The notes beneath the pieces are model-generated. The model made no database searches. It was not told the DNA's origin and was given only the letters and a program-made list of their open reading frames with translations. The position numbers were made by a program, and so were the translations under genes. From DATILL01 sp035476575 (GTDB lineage: Bacteria > Actinomycetota > Actinomycetes > Mycobacteriales > JACQDL01), in assembly GCA_035476575.1 (NCBI GenBank), contig DATILL010000035.1, forward strand, positions 34,188-98,187: a stretch of DNA of 64,000 nt. The letters run 5' to 3'. Of the stretch, positions 1 through 7,925 are shown in pieces. How positions within the stretch are numbered: position 1 is the stretch's first letter; each line of letters begins with the position of its first letter.

Positions 1-661
1 GGTAGGCCAGGCTGACCAGCCGCTGCGAGATCCCGTCGTGGATGTCGCCGGCCAGCCGGCGCCGTTCGGTCTCCTGGGCGGCGATGACCTGGTCGGCGAA
101 CCGGACCGAGGCCCGCTCCCGGGCCGCCAGCCGGCGGTGCAGCCGGGCCATGTGCATAGTGCCGGCGACCAGGCTGCCGATGGTGGTGAGCAACCGCAGG
201 TCGCGGAAGGTGAACTCGCGGCGGGCCTTGGTGTGCACGTTCAGCACGCCGACCAGCCCGGCCGGCTCGCTGGCCATCGGTACCGAGGCCATCGAGGTGT
301 AGTCGGTGCCGCGCAGAGCCGGGATGTAGCGGTACCGCGGGTCGGACACCTTGTCGTCCACGATGACCGCCGGCCGCCGGTTGTTGGCCACCCAGCCGGT
401 GACCCCGGCGCCGAGCGCGAGCTGGACCTTGCCCACCTCCTGGTCGAACGGCGGGGTCGCCCCGGTCAGCGTCAGCGACTGGCCGGAGTCGTCCAGCACA
501 TGCACGAAGCAGACGTCGGTCGCGGTGGCCGACACGATCAGGCTGGCCACCCGGGCCGCCAGCGGCTCCAGGTCCGGCCCCTCGGACACCGCGTCGATGA
601 TCTCCAGCAGGAGCGTGTTGGCCTGCTCATGGCCGGCCAGCTCCAGCACGCCCTGATTCAT
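1..661 (-). CDS. GAF-domain sensor histidine kinase (NarL/DesK class), C-terminus outside window
   Basis: The gene runs off the left edge; about 220 residues are visible. They hold an N-terminal GAF domain (about residues 20-165) and the start of a HisKA_3 dimerisation domain. That domain carries the phosphoacceptor motif GDIHDGISQRL, with His near residue 208. The catalytic ATPase domain would lie beyond base 1. No transmembrane helix is visible, so the sensor is probably cytoplasmic. The ATG at 661 overlaps the stop of the upstream response regulator as ATGA, which indicates translational coupling and a dedicated two-component pair. The ligand cannot be inferred. Confidence 0.9.
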   Translation of the reverse strand, partial: MNQGVLELAGHEQANTLLLEIIDAVSEGPDLEPLAARVASLIVSATATDVCFVHVLDDSGQSLTLTGATPPFDQEVGKVQLALGAGVTGWVANNRRPAVIVDDKVSDPRYRYIPALRGTDYTSMASVPMASEPAGLVGVLNVHTKARREFTFRDLRLLTTIGSLVAGTMHMARLHRRLAARERASVRFADQVIAAQETERRRLAGDIHDGISQRLVSLAY

Positions 662-1317
662 CGGAAGATCCCTTCGCGCAGCACCACGGCGACCGCCCCG
701 GCCCGGTCGTTGACGTTCAGCTTGCGGTAGATCGAGCGGACGTGGCTCTTGATCGTCTCGTCTCCGACGGTGAGCTTGCCGGCGATGGCCTTGTTGCTCA
801 GCCCGGACACCATCAGCGACAGCACCTCGCTCTCCCGGTGGGTCAGCCCCAGCCGCGCGCCCGGCCAGAACTCGCCGCTGGCCAGCCGCGCCGCCGACGC
901 CGCGGCCCGGCCGGCCAGGGTCGGGTCGATCACCGTCTCGCCGGCGGCGACCAGCTCCAGGTTCTGCACCAGCTCCTCGCCGCTGACCCGCTTGAGCAGG
1001 TAACCGGATGCGCCGGCCCGCAGCGCCTGGAACAGGTACTGCTCGTCGTCGTACACGCTGAGCAGGACCACCCGCAAGCCGGGCCGCAGCTCGACCAGCC
1101 GGCGGCACAGGTCCAGCCCGCTGGCGCCACGCAGCCGTACGTCGCACAGGACAATGTCAGGGTCGAGGGCGAGCACCACCCGCTCCGCCTCGACCGGGTC
1201 CACCGCCTGCCCGACGATCCGGACCCGGCCAAGGAACCTGGCCAGCATCGCGACCAGCCCCTGCAGCACGATCTCGTGATCATCGACCAGCACGATCCGC
1301 AACGGACTGCCAGCCAT
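658..1317 (-). CDS. NarL/LuxR-family response regulator
   Basis: This 219-residue protein has an N-terminal receiver domain and a C-terminal LuxR-type helix-turn-helix. In the receiver the acidic pair is Asp12/Asp13, the likely phosphorylated residue is Asp59 (LCDV), the conserved Ser is at 87 and the Lys at 109. The HTH covers about residues 155-215 (LTHRESEVL, IKSHVRSIYRKL). The partner is the GAF kinase encoded immediately downstream through an ATGA overlap. A TAGGGT hexamer ends 5 nt before the ATG and there is no well-spaced Shine-Dalgarno sequence, so the mRNA may be leaderless. Targets are unknown; the divergent phosphoribulokinase-family gene is a candidate. Confidence 0.93.
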   Translation of the reverse strand: MAGSPLRIVLVDDHEIVLQGLVAMLARFLGRVRIVGQAVDPVEAERVVLALDPDIVLCDVRLRGASGLDLCRRLVELRPGLRVVLLSVYDDEQYLFQALRAGASGYLLKRVSGEELVQNLELVAAGETVIDPTLAGRAAASAARLASGEFWPGARLGLTHRESEVLSLMVSGLSNKAIAGKLTVGDETIKSHVRSIYRKLNVNDRAGAVAVVLREGIFR

Positions 1318-1319
1318 GC

Positions 1320-1416
1320 CTCACCCTAAAGGGACGGGCACATCCGCTGCACTTTTCTCACCCGAAGGATCCCGAGTGCGGGGGACGCGACCACCAGCCG
1401 GCGAATCTAGGGTGAG
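1320..1416. promoter_or_regulatory. Divergent promoter region with inverted TAGGGTGAG boxes
   Basis: CTCACCCTA at 1320-1328 is the exact inverted complement of TAGGGTGAG at 1408-1416. Each copy can serve as an actinobacterial -10 (TAGGGT), one for the regulator gene to the left and one for the phosphoribulokinase-family gene to the right. The match may reflect shared promoter elements or a binding site for a common regulator. The sequence cannot separate the two. Confidence 0.45.
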
Positions 1417-1434
1417 GTCTCGCGACAGGCAACG

Positions 1435-2391
1435 ATGGGGTTACCCATGTCGGAGAAGATTGTGCGAATGCGGCGGGCACACCCTGAGACCAGCCCGCGT
1501 CGGCCCGTCATGCTCGCGATCGCTGGGGACAGCGCGGCCGGCAAGACCACCCTGGCCACCGGCATCGCGGACGCGCTGGGGCAGGAGCGATGCGTCTCGA
1601 TCTGCGTCGACGACTACCACAAGTACGACCGGATCGAGCGGAAGAGCCTGCCGTTCACGGCGCTGCACCCGGACTGCAACTACATCGACGTGATGGAGCA
1701 CCACCTGCAGTCGCTGGCCACCGGGCAGCCGATCCTGAAGCCGGTCTACGACCACGACACCGGGATGCTGACCAGGCCGGAGTACATCAAGCCGACCGAG
1801 TTTGTGATCGTCGAGGGGCTGCTGCCGCTCTACACCAAGCTGGCCAGGGCGTGCTTCGACGTCATGATCTACCTCAACCCGCCCGAGGAGATCCGGCGCG
1901 CCTGGAAGATCGAGCGGGACACCAAGAAGCGCGGCTACACGGCCGAGGACGTGCACACGGAGCTGGACCGGCGCGAGGCGGAGTCAGCGGAGTTCATCCG
2001 GCCGCAGAAGTCGAACGCCGACATCGTGGTGCGGTTCGGCCCGATCCCGAGCCGGGTCGACCCGCCGGACACGCCGCTGTCCGCCGAGCTGATGCTGCGG
2101 CCGACGATCCGGCACCCGGACCTGACCGGCATCCTGGACGCGACCTCACGCCGCACGATCCACCTCAAGCTCACCCGGGACGAGCACGGCCGGCCGGTCG
2201 ACACCCTGCACGTCCACGGCTACGCCCCGCCCGAGGACGCCCATGTGGTGAAGAAGGCCATCTGGTCCTCGCTCGGCGTCGAGGCCGAGCTGCCGACGAC
2301 ACTGGGCATGCTCGGCGACGACGTCCGCAGCGAGCCACTCGCCATCACCCAGCTGCTGACGCTCTACCAGCTCCTCGGCGGCCCGCGCTAA
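1435..2391 (+). CDS. Phosphoribulokinase/uridine kinase-family protein
   Basis: The 318-residue product has a P-loop GDSAAGKTT near residues 32-40 and a DDYHKYDR segment of the kind used for substrate binding in phosphoribulokinase. A second conserved acidic segment reads FVIVEGLLPLYT. The family phosphorylates ribulose 5-phosphate or nucleosides. No RuBisCO or other Calvin-cycle gene lies in the window, so carbon fixation should not be assumed. The start could be the ATG at 1435 or the ATG at 1447; a GGGG stretch lies upstream of the second. A strong hairpin at 2411-2447 follows the stop, so the gene appears to be transcribed alone. Confidence 0.85.
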   Translation: MGLPMSEKIVRMRRAHPETSPRRPVMLAIAGDSAAGKTTLATGIADALGQERCVSICVDDYHKYDRIERKSLPFTALHPDCNYIDVMEHHLQSLATGQPILKPVYDHDTGMLTRPEYIKPTEFVIVEGLLPLYTKLARACFDVMIYLNPPEEIRRAWKIERDTKKRGYTAEDVHTELDRREAESAEFIRPQKSNADIVVRFGPIPSRVDPPDTPLSAELMLRPTIRHPDLTGILDATSRRTIHLKLTRDEHGRPVDTLHVHGYAPPEDAHVVKKAIWSSLGVEAELPTTLGMLGDDVRSEPLAITQLLTLYQLLGGPR

Positions 2392-2410
2392 CCCCGCGCT
2401 CATCACCCCA

Positions 2411-2447
2411 GGTAGCACCGCGCCGTGCCCCCCGGCGCGGTGCTACC
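2411..2447. terminator. Hairpin terminator after the phosphoribulokinase-family gene
   Basis: Perfect 15-bp arms (GGTAGCACCGCGCCG and its complement) enclose a 7-nt loop 20 nt after the stop codon. There is no long T-run, as is usual for actinobacterial terminators. Confidence 0.8.
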
Positions 2448-2525
2448 ACCTCAAGCCCGAGCACTTGTCAAGCCCTCACGTTTGTTGCGCCCGTCGCGAC
2501 GGTGGGATCGGCGGCAGGTGGCTGA

Positions 2526-2531
2526 TACCTT
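2526..2531 (+). promoter_or_regulatory. -10 element of a probable leaderless promoter
   Basis: TACCTT ends 6 nt before the GTG at 2538, and no Shine-Dalgarno sequence is present. This spacing suggests that transcription starts at or next to the start codon. Confidence 0.45.
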
Positions 2532-2537
2532 CCGCTT

Positions 2538-3869
2538 GTGACCGAAGATCGGCGAGCGCTGCTCCGGTCGTGGATCGCCCAGCTCACGACGGACCCGCTC
2601 GACCCGTGCGCCAAGGGGGAGACCCGCTACGTCCCGCTCGACCACGCCGGCCGGGACGAGGTCGACACCGTGCACTCCACCATCAGCCTGGCCTACCGGA
2701 CGACGACCCAGCTCCTGTCCGGGCCAGCCGGGTCCGGCAAGACCACCGAGCTGTACCGGCTGCGCGGCATGCTGGCGGACGAGGGCTACACCGTCGTCAT
2801 GATGGAGGTCTCGAACTACGTCAACCAGTCGTCCGAGATCGACGTCACCGACTTCCTGATCGCGCTCGGGCTGGCCTGCGGGGAGCAGCTTGTCCCGGCC
2901 GAGGAGCAGCGCCGACGCGGCTTCTCAGCCCGCTTCCGCGACTTCCTGAGCCGGGTGAAGGTCAGCGTCGACATCGCCGGGATGAAGGGCGAGATCTCGG
3001 CCGACGGCGCCAGCGTGGAGCTCGCCGGGGTTGGCGTCGAGATCGACCTGAAGAAGGAGCTGAAGAGCAGCGAGCCGTTCGTGGCGGAGCTGCGCCGCAA
3101 GCTGGCCTTCCAGATCGGTGAGCTGTACGGCGAGGTCGCGGCGTACCTGCGGGAGCTGGTCGGGCACAACAAGGAGACCCGGCCCGACTCCGCCGGCGTG
3201 GTCGTGATCGTGGACAGCCTGGAGAAGATGCACGGCACGGTCGCCAACGACGACCGGGTGCAGTCCTCGGTGGAGGCGCTGTTCGTGCATCACAGCTCGA
3301 AGCTGCGGTTCGCCTCACACCACATGGTTTACACGGTGCCGGCGTATTTAGCGTTTACTGACCCGGGCATGCTGCCGTACGACGGGCCGGTCCGGCCGGT
3401 GCCGATCCCGCAGGTGACCAACCCGGCCGGCGAACAGGATGACAAGGCCAAGGCCACCGTCGCCGCGCTGAAGGATGCGGTGCGCCGGCGGGTGCCGTGG
3501 GCCGATCTGCTGGCCGACGAGAAGCTGCTGGAGCACGTCATCCACACCTCTGGCGGGCACCTGCGGGACCTGTTCCAGATCCTGCAGGAGGTCATCACGC
3601 TCGCGTTCTCCCGCCGGCTGGAGCTTCCGGTGGGCGCGGACGCGGTCGACGAGGCGCTGGCCCGGGTCGGGCACGGCTTCGCCAGCATCACCCGCGAGGA
3701 CGCCAACTTCCTACGCTGGATCGCCGCCCAGCAGGGCGCCATTGAGCCGCCGGCCGACCAGGTGCACCGGCTGGCCCGGCTGATGAACACGCACATGGTG
3801 CTCGGCCACCTCAACCACGACAGTTGGTACGAGGTGCACCCGCTCGCCCGCCGCGTGCTCAACCCCTAA
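2538..3869 (+). CDS. AAA/STAND-like P-loop ATPase of a two-gene module
   Basis: The protein has 443 residues. A Walker A motif GPAGSGKTT is at residues 62-70 and a Walker B VVVIVD at about 221-226, followed by a helical C-terminal part containing HTSGGHLRDLFQIL. No membrane segment or signal peptide is visible. The long insertion between Walker A and B (about 120-190) is unlike compact AAA+ modules and recalls ATPases of prokaryotic conflict or signalling systems. The gene starts at GTG 2538 behind a possible leaderless promoter. It lies 9 bp upstream of a TPR-protein gene, so the two products probably act as a complex in which the ATPase is a switch. The role is inferred, and no precise family name is claimed. 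Confidence 0.75.
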   Translation: MTEDRRALLRSWIAQLTTDPLDPCAKGETRYVPLDHAGRDEVDTVHSTISLAYRTTTQLLSGPAGSGKTTELYRLRGMLADEGYTVVMMEVSNYVNQSSEIDVTDFLIALGLACGEQLVPAEEQRRRGFSARFRDFLSRVKVSVDIAGMKGEISADGASVELAGVGVEIDLKKELKSSEPFVAELRRKLAFQIGELYGEVAAYLRELVGHNKETRPDSAGVVVIVDSLEKMHGTVANDDRVQSSVEALFVHHSSKLRFASHHMVYTVPAYLAFTDPGMLPYDGPVRPVPIPQVTNPAGEQDDKAKATVAALKDAVRRRVPWADLLADEKLLEHVIHTSGGHLRDLFQILQEVITLAFSRRLELPVGADAVDEALARVGHGFASITREDANFLRWIAAQQGAIEPPADQVHRLARLMNTHMVLGHLNHDSWYEVHPLARRVLNP

Positions 3870-3878
3870 AGGTCAGCG

Positions 3879-5486
3879 ATGGAGCGGCGGCGGGAGCCGG
3901 GGCCGGTCGAGCCGGGGCCGGTCGACATCGAGACGCGCGAGGCCGCCTGGGAGCAGCTTCGCGGCCGGCTGGACCTGCACGAGGGCTTCTGGCTGGGCTT
4001 CGTCTTCGGCGTGACCCCGCGCTCGGTCCGCGAGCTGGCGGACCGGTCGGGGAACTACCTGCGGATGACGGCCCACTCGGTGGCCGTCCACAACCTCACC
4101 GAGCCGGCCGACCTCACCGCTGCGCCCGGCTGGCTGCTGGGCCTGGGTGCGCAGGTCCGGCTCGGTCTCGGGCTGGTCTGGGTCACCGACCTGACCGGAC
4201 GGTCCGACGAGGAGTGGCGGGAGGTGTGGCGGTCGCTGCTGCTGCGGCTGAACGAACGGCGTGAGGCCGTGCGCACCACCATCCCGGCCGGCCTGGTGCT
4301 CACCGGGCCGGCCTGGCTGCTGCCGCTGACCCGGGACCTGGCGCCGGACCTGTGGTCCTACCGCAGCACCGTCTACCTGGCCTCCTACCTGGCCGCGCAC
4401 CGAGCGGGCCCGCCAGCCGCCGCGCCCGACCCGAGCCGGCCGCAGGCCGCCGTACCGTCCGGTGAGCTGGCGGCGTTCGTCGATCGCGCGCTGGCGCCCG
4501 CTGTCGAGCCGACGCCCGCCGTGGCGCCGTTGCTCCGTGAGGCCGAGACCGAGCTGCAGGCCGGCCGGGCGCACCAGGTGATCACGCTTGCCGACCGGGC
4601 GCTGGCGGCCACGACCTCCGCCAGCGACCAGGCGTTGGCCCTGGCCTTGATTGCCCTCGGCCGGGAAGCGCAGGAGGACACGGCGACCGCCATCGACCGG
4701 GCGCGAGAGGCGCTCGGGCTCGGCGAGCCCCTAGGCCGCGGCCGGACCGACGAGCTGCTCAACCTGATGGCCGGTGGCCCCGACGCCGCCCGCACCGAGT
4801 GGGCGCTCGAACGCCAGGTCGCAATCGCCCGCCGCGAGGCGGCTAACAGCGAGCAGAGTGCCGCCTCACTGCGCACTCTCTCGGGCGCTCTTGACCGCCT
4901 GGCTGACGCCCACGAACGCCGTGGTGACCTGGACACCGCCCTGGCCGAGTTCACCGAGGCCCTCGGCATCGACCGACGACTCGCCGAGCGTGACAACGAC
5001 ACCCCGGACAGCCTGCGCGACCTGACCGCCGCCCTCGACCGCGTCGGCGACATCCACCAGGCCCGCGGCGACCTGGACACCGCCCTGGCCCACTACACCG
5101 AGTCCCTCGACCTGTCCCGCCACCTGCGCACCACCTACGGCGACACCCCGGACAGCCTGCGCGACCTGACCGTCGCCCTCGACCGCGTCGGCGACATCCA
5201 CCAGGCCCGCGGCGACCTGGACACCGCCCTGGAGCACCTTGCCGAGGCACTCGAACTCGACCGCCGTATCTGTCGCGAGTTTGGTGAGACACCCCTTGCC
5301 CTACGCATTCTGGCGATCTCGCTGGAGAGGTTCGGCCTTGTGCTCGGAAAGCTCGGGGACGTGGCGGGCGCGGGTACGGCCTTGGCCGAGGCCGTGCGGT
5401 GCTACGAGCGGCTGACCGAGGAGTACGGACCGCCGCATTCTGATGACGAGGTGCTCGCCCGGCTTCGGGGCCGAACCGCCCAGTAA
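3879..5486 (+). CDS. TPR-repeat protein with conserved N-terminal domain, partner of the ATPase
   Basis: This is a 535-residue protein preceded by AAAGG at a good distance from the ATG. The first 170 residues form a folded domain containing LNERRE and a LAPDLWSYRS segment. From memory, similar segments recur in bacterial ATPase/TPR proteins of predicted conflict systems. After a Pro-rich linker come tetratricopeptide units from about residue 210 to 510. Two units of 48 residues (TPDSLRDL... ARGDLDTAL) are nearly identical at DNA level, a sign of recent duplication. TPRs usually bind protein partners, so this is the likely sensor or scaffold for the upstream ATPase. No enzymatic motif was seen. 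Confidence 0.75.
   Translation: MERRREPGPVEPGPVDIETREAAWEQLRGRLDLHEGFWLGFVFGVTPRSVRELADRSGNYLRMTAHSVAVHNLTEPADLTAAPGWLLGLGAQVRLGLGLVWVTDLTGRSDEEWREVWRSLLLRLNERREAVRTTIPAGLVLTGPAWLLPLTRDLAPDLWSYRSTVYLASYLAAHRAGPPAAAPDPSRPQAAVPSGELAAFVDRALAPAVEPTPAVAPLLREAETELQAGRAHQVITLADRALAATTSASDQALALALIALGREAQEDTATAIDRAREALGLGEPLGRGRTDELLNLMAGGPDAARTEWALERQVAIARREAANSEQSAASLRTLSGALDRLADAHERRGDLDTALAEFTEALGIDRRLAERDNDTPDSLRDLTAALDRVGDIHQARGDLDTALAHYTESLDLSRHLRTTYGDTPDSLRDLTVALDRVGDIHQARGDLDTALEHLAEALELDRRICREFGETPLALRILAISLERFGLVLGKLGDVAGAGTALAEAVRCYERLTEEYGPPHSDDEVLARLRGRTAQ
5001..5288 (+). repeat. Two tandem 144-bp TPR-coding units
   Basis: Units starting at 5001 and 5145 begin with ACCCCGGACAGCCTGCGCG and stay almost identical for about 95 bp before diverging. 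The period equals 48 codons, so copy-number change would keep the reading frame. Confidence 0.85.
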
Positions 5487-5494
5487 CGCCGCCC

Positions 5495-5615
5495 ATGTGG
5501 TGACCTTCGTTGCCCGTAGCCAACAAGAGGTCACCACAACGCCGATAGGTCACCACACGGGCGCGGCAGACGCCGATAGGTCACCACACGGCGCATAGGT
5601 GACCACACGGGCAAC
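5495..5615. repeat. Intergenic repeat cluster A (AGGTCACCAC family)
   Basis: Between two convergent genes there are five copies of AGGTCACCAC, its complement or the variant AGGTGACCAC, at about 5497, 5528, 5547, 5578 and 5597. Three are followed by ACGG and one by AACGCCG. The same words recur in clusters near 30.6, 36.5, 57.4 and 63.97 kb. Nothing coding is seen here. Confidence 0.85.
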
Positions 5616-5620
5616 GGCGG

Positions 5621-6997
5621 TCAGGCGAGGCGGTGCAGGGCGGTCTCGATGGCGCGGTGGAAGGTGGGGTAGGCGTAGATCATGTGGCGCAGCCGGTCGA
5701 CCGGCACCTCGCCGTGCACCGCGACGGCGAGCCCGGACAGCACCTCGCCACCCATCGGGCCGGCCGACGTCGCCCCCACCAGGACGCCCCGGTCGGCGTC
5801 CGCGACCAGCTTGATGAAGCCGTCGTTGCCCGCCTTGTGGATCCAGCCACGCGCCGCCTCCGGCAGCGGCGCCAGCCCGACCAGCACCCGCAGCCCCGCC
5901 TGCCGCGCCTGCGCCTCCGTCAGCCCGACCGCCCCGACCTCCGGGTCGGTGAACGTCACCCGCGACAGCGCCCGGTAGTCCGCCCCCGGCCCGCCCTCAC
6001 CGAGCAGCTCACGCACCACGATGTCGGCGTGGTACATCGACACGTGCGTGAACGCCCCCCGGCCCACCACGTCACCGATCGCGTACAGCTTCTCCCCGGC
6101 CCGCATCCGCTCGTCCGTCGGGATCGAGCGCGCAGTCGGGTCCAGCCCCACGCTGGCCACCCCGAGCCGGTCCAGGTCGACCCGCCGGCCGGTCGCCACC
6201 AGCAGCCGCTCGGCCACCAGCTCCTCACCGCCCACCGTCACCGTGAACGCCGTACCGTCGTGCGACACCCGCTGCGCGCGAGCGCCCAGCCGCACCTCGA
6301 TCCCCTCCGCCGCGAAAACCCGCGCCAGCAGCTCGCACGCCTCCGGCTCCTCCACCGCCAGCAGCCGGTCCTGCGCCTCGACCACGGTGACCGCGCTGCC
6401 GAACCGCCGGAACACCTGCGCCAGCTCCACCCCGATCGCCCCGCCACCCAGCGCCAGCAGCGACGCCGGCGCCTCGGTCGCCCGCAGGATCTGCCGGTTC
6501 GTCCAGTACGGCGTCCCGGCCAGCCCCTCGACCGGCGGTATGGCGGGCGCTGTACCGGTGTTGACGACGACCGCCAGCCGGGCCTCGAGCTCGACCGGCC
6601 CGCTGCCGCCGGGACCGCCGGTCACCACCACCCGGCCCGGCCCGGCCAGCCGCCCGGTCCCCCGCACGAGCCGGCCACCCTTCTTGACGAACCGCTCGAC
6701 CGCAGCCTGGTCATTCCAGTCGTCGGTGGCCTCGTCCCGGATCCGGGCCGCGACCGGCGCCCAGTCGGCGCGAACGTCGGCATGCCCCGCCAGCACGTCG
6801 ACCCGGTCCGCCTCGGCCAGCGCGTTCCCGGCGCGGATCATCATCTTGCTCGGGATGCAGCCGTAGTACGGGCACTCCCCGCCGACCAGCCGCTCCTCGA
6901 CCCCGACCACGGCCAGCCCGGCCTCGGCCAGCCTGCCCGCGGCATCCTCACCGCCCGGGCCCATCCCCACCACAACGACATCAACCTGCTCAGCCAT
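5621..6997 (-). CDS. FAD/NAD(P)-dependent pyridine nucleotide-disulfide oxidoreductase
   Basis: The 458-residue flavoprotein has an N-terminal FAD-binding GMGPGGEDAAG and a redox-active disulfide in GGECPYYGCIPSK. An NAD(P)-binding LGGGAIGVELAQ and a second FAD motif, YAIGDV, follow. The order and length match the dihydrolipoyl dehydrogenase/mercuric reductase/mycothione reductase family. The C-terminal motif that normally provides the catalytic His (HPT) reads YAYPTFHRAIE, so Tyr stands where the His-Pro pair is expected and His comes after Thr. The substrate is therefore unclear. The gene is convergent with the TPR gene and appears monocistronic. Confidence 0.88.
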   Translation of the reverse strand: MAEQVDVVVVGMGPGGEDAAGRLAEAGLAVVGVEERLVGGECPYYGCIPSKMMIRAGNALAEADRVDVLAGHADVRADWAPVAARIRDEATDDWNDQAAVERFVKKGGRLVRGTGRLAGPGRVVVTGGPGGSGPVELEARLAVVVNTGTAPAIPPVEGLAGTPYWTNRQILRATEAPASLLALGGGAIGVELAQVFRRFGSAVTVVEAQDRLLAVEEPEACELLARVFAAEGIEVRLGARAQRVSHDGTAFTVTVGGEELVAERLLVATGRRVDLDRLGVASVGLDPTARSIPTDERMRAGEKLYAIGDVVGRGAFTHVSMYHADIVVRELLGEGGPGADYRALSRVTFTDPEVGAVGLTEAQARQAGLRVLVGLAPLPEAARGWIHKAGNDGFIKLVADADRGVLVGATSAGPMGGEVLSGLAVAVHGEVPVDRLRHMIYAYPTFHRAIETALHRLA

Positions 6998-7094
6998 GGC
7001 CCTAGTCTTACCGAAGCTCGGCCCTTACCCGAGGGCTAAGCCAAAACCAAGGCTCCAACAAGGCACGCAGCGTCGGCACGGAGGTGGCGGCCCG

Positions 7095-7694
7095 ATGACG
7101 GATGCGCAGCTCAACCAGTACGCACTCCCCCGCGGACCGGTCGGCTACCTGGCCGGCCTGGTCATGCGGGTGGGCACCCAGCCGGTGCAGGCCGAGATCG
7201 CCGACCTGATCACGCCGTTGCGGTCCGACCAGCGGGTGCTGGAGATCGGCTTCGGGCCGGGCCGGCTGATCGGGCTCATCGTCGAGCGCGCCCCGCATGT
7301 CCGGATCTCCGGGATCGACCCGTCGCCGGTGATGCTGCGGCAGGCCCGCCAGGCCAACCGGCAGGCTATCTCGCACGGCTTGGTCGACCTCCGGTCGGGC
7401 CACGCCGACTCGCTGCCGTTCGACGACACGTCGTTCGACGCGGTGGTGGCGGTGAACAACGCACCGGTCTGGCCGGACCTGCCCGCCGGCCTGCGCGAGG
7501 CGCACCGGGTGCTGCGGCCGCGTGGCCGGTTCGTGCTGAGCTGGCACAGCGCCGAGTCGCCCCGGTTTATCCAGCGCCGGCTGGCCCTGGCGCCGCGGCA
7601 CCTGGACGCCGTCGAGTCGGCCCTGCGGGCGGAGTTCCCGCGGGTGGACCTGCGGCATCTCACCTACTCCGTCGCGTTCGTCGCCACCGCCTGA
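7095..7694 (+). CDS. Class I SAM-dependent methyltransferase
   Basis: The ATG at 7095 is chosen because GGAGG lies 11 nt upstream; the reading frame is open further upstream but with poor coding character. The 199-residue product has the SAM-binding motif LEIGFGPGRLIGLI, the acidic GIDPSP at the end of strand 2, and a motif with SLPFDDTSFDAVVAVN. That arrangement is typical of small-molecule methyltransferases of the UbiE/ArsM-like group. The substrate cannot be assigned. Two hairpins follow, at 7733-7790 and 7859-7890. Confidence 0.88.
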   Translation: MTDAQLNQYALPRGPVGYLAGLVMRVGTQPVQAEIADLITPLRSDQRVLEIGFGPGRLIGLIVERAPHVRISGIDPSPVMLRQARQANRQAISHGLVDLRSGHADSLPFDDTSFDAVVAVNNAPVWPDLPAGLREAHRVLRPRGRFVLSWHSAESPRFIQRRLALAPRHLDAVESALRAEFPRVDLRHLTYSVAFVATA

Positions 7695-7732
7695 CCCGCT
7701 TCGCTGAGTCCCCCGCCCGCCCCCACTCCCGA

Positions 7733-7790
7733 CGATCATCGAGTTGTTGGGGTCAACAGAGATCAACCCGCCCCAACAACTCGATGATCG
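7733..7790. repeat. Long perfect hairpin H1 (shares an outer arm with the 35.5-kb hairpin)
   Basis: Arms of 20 bp, CGATCATCGAGTTGTTGGGG and its exact complement, are separated by 18 nt. The hairpin sits between convergent genes and could act as a bidirectional terminator. The 14 bases CGACGATCATCGAG at the left arm also begin the left arm core of the hairpin at 35482-35570. Confidence 0.8.
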
Positions 7791-7858
7791 CGCGGAGGGG
7801 CGATCGCGGGAGAGGGACGGCCGCGGGTAGGGGCGGGGAGGGGCCGGGAAGCTGGGGA

Positions 7859-7890
7859 CGGCCCGCGGGCTGTGGTGTGCCCGCGGGCCG
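7859..7890. terminator. GC-rich hairpin terminator
   Basis: CGGCCCGCGGG and CCCGCGGGCCG (11-bp perfect arms, 10-nt loop) are followed by CTCTTTCCC. Placed between the methyltransferase and the lipoprotein gene, it can serve either strand. Confidence 0.7.
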
Positions 7891-7925
7891 CTCTTTCCCC
7901 TCATCCCCTACCGGGGCCTGTCCCC

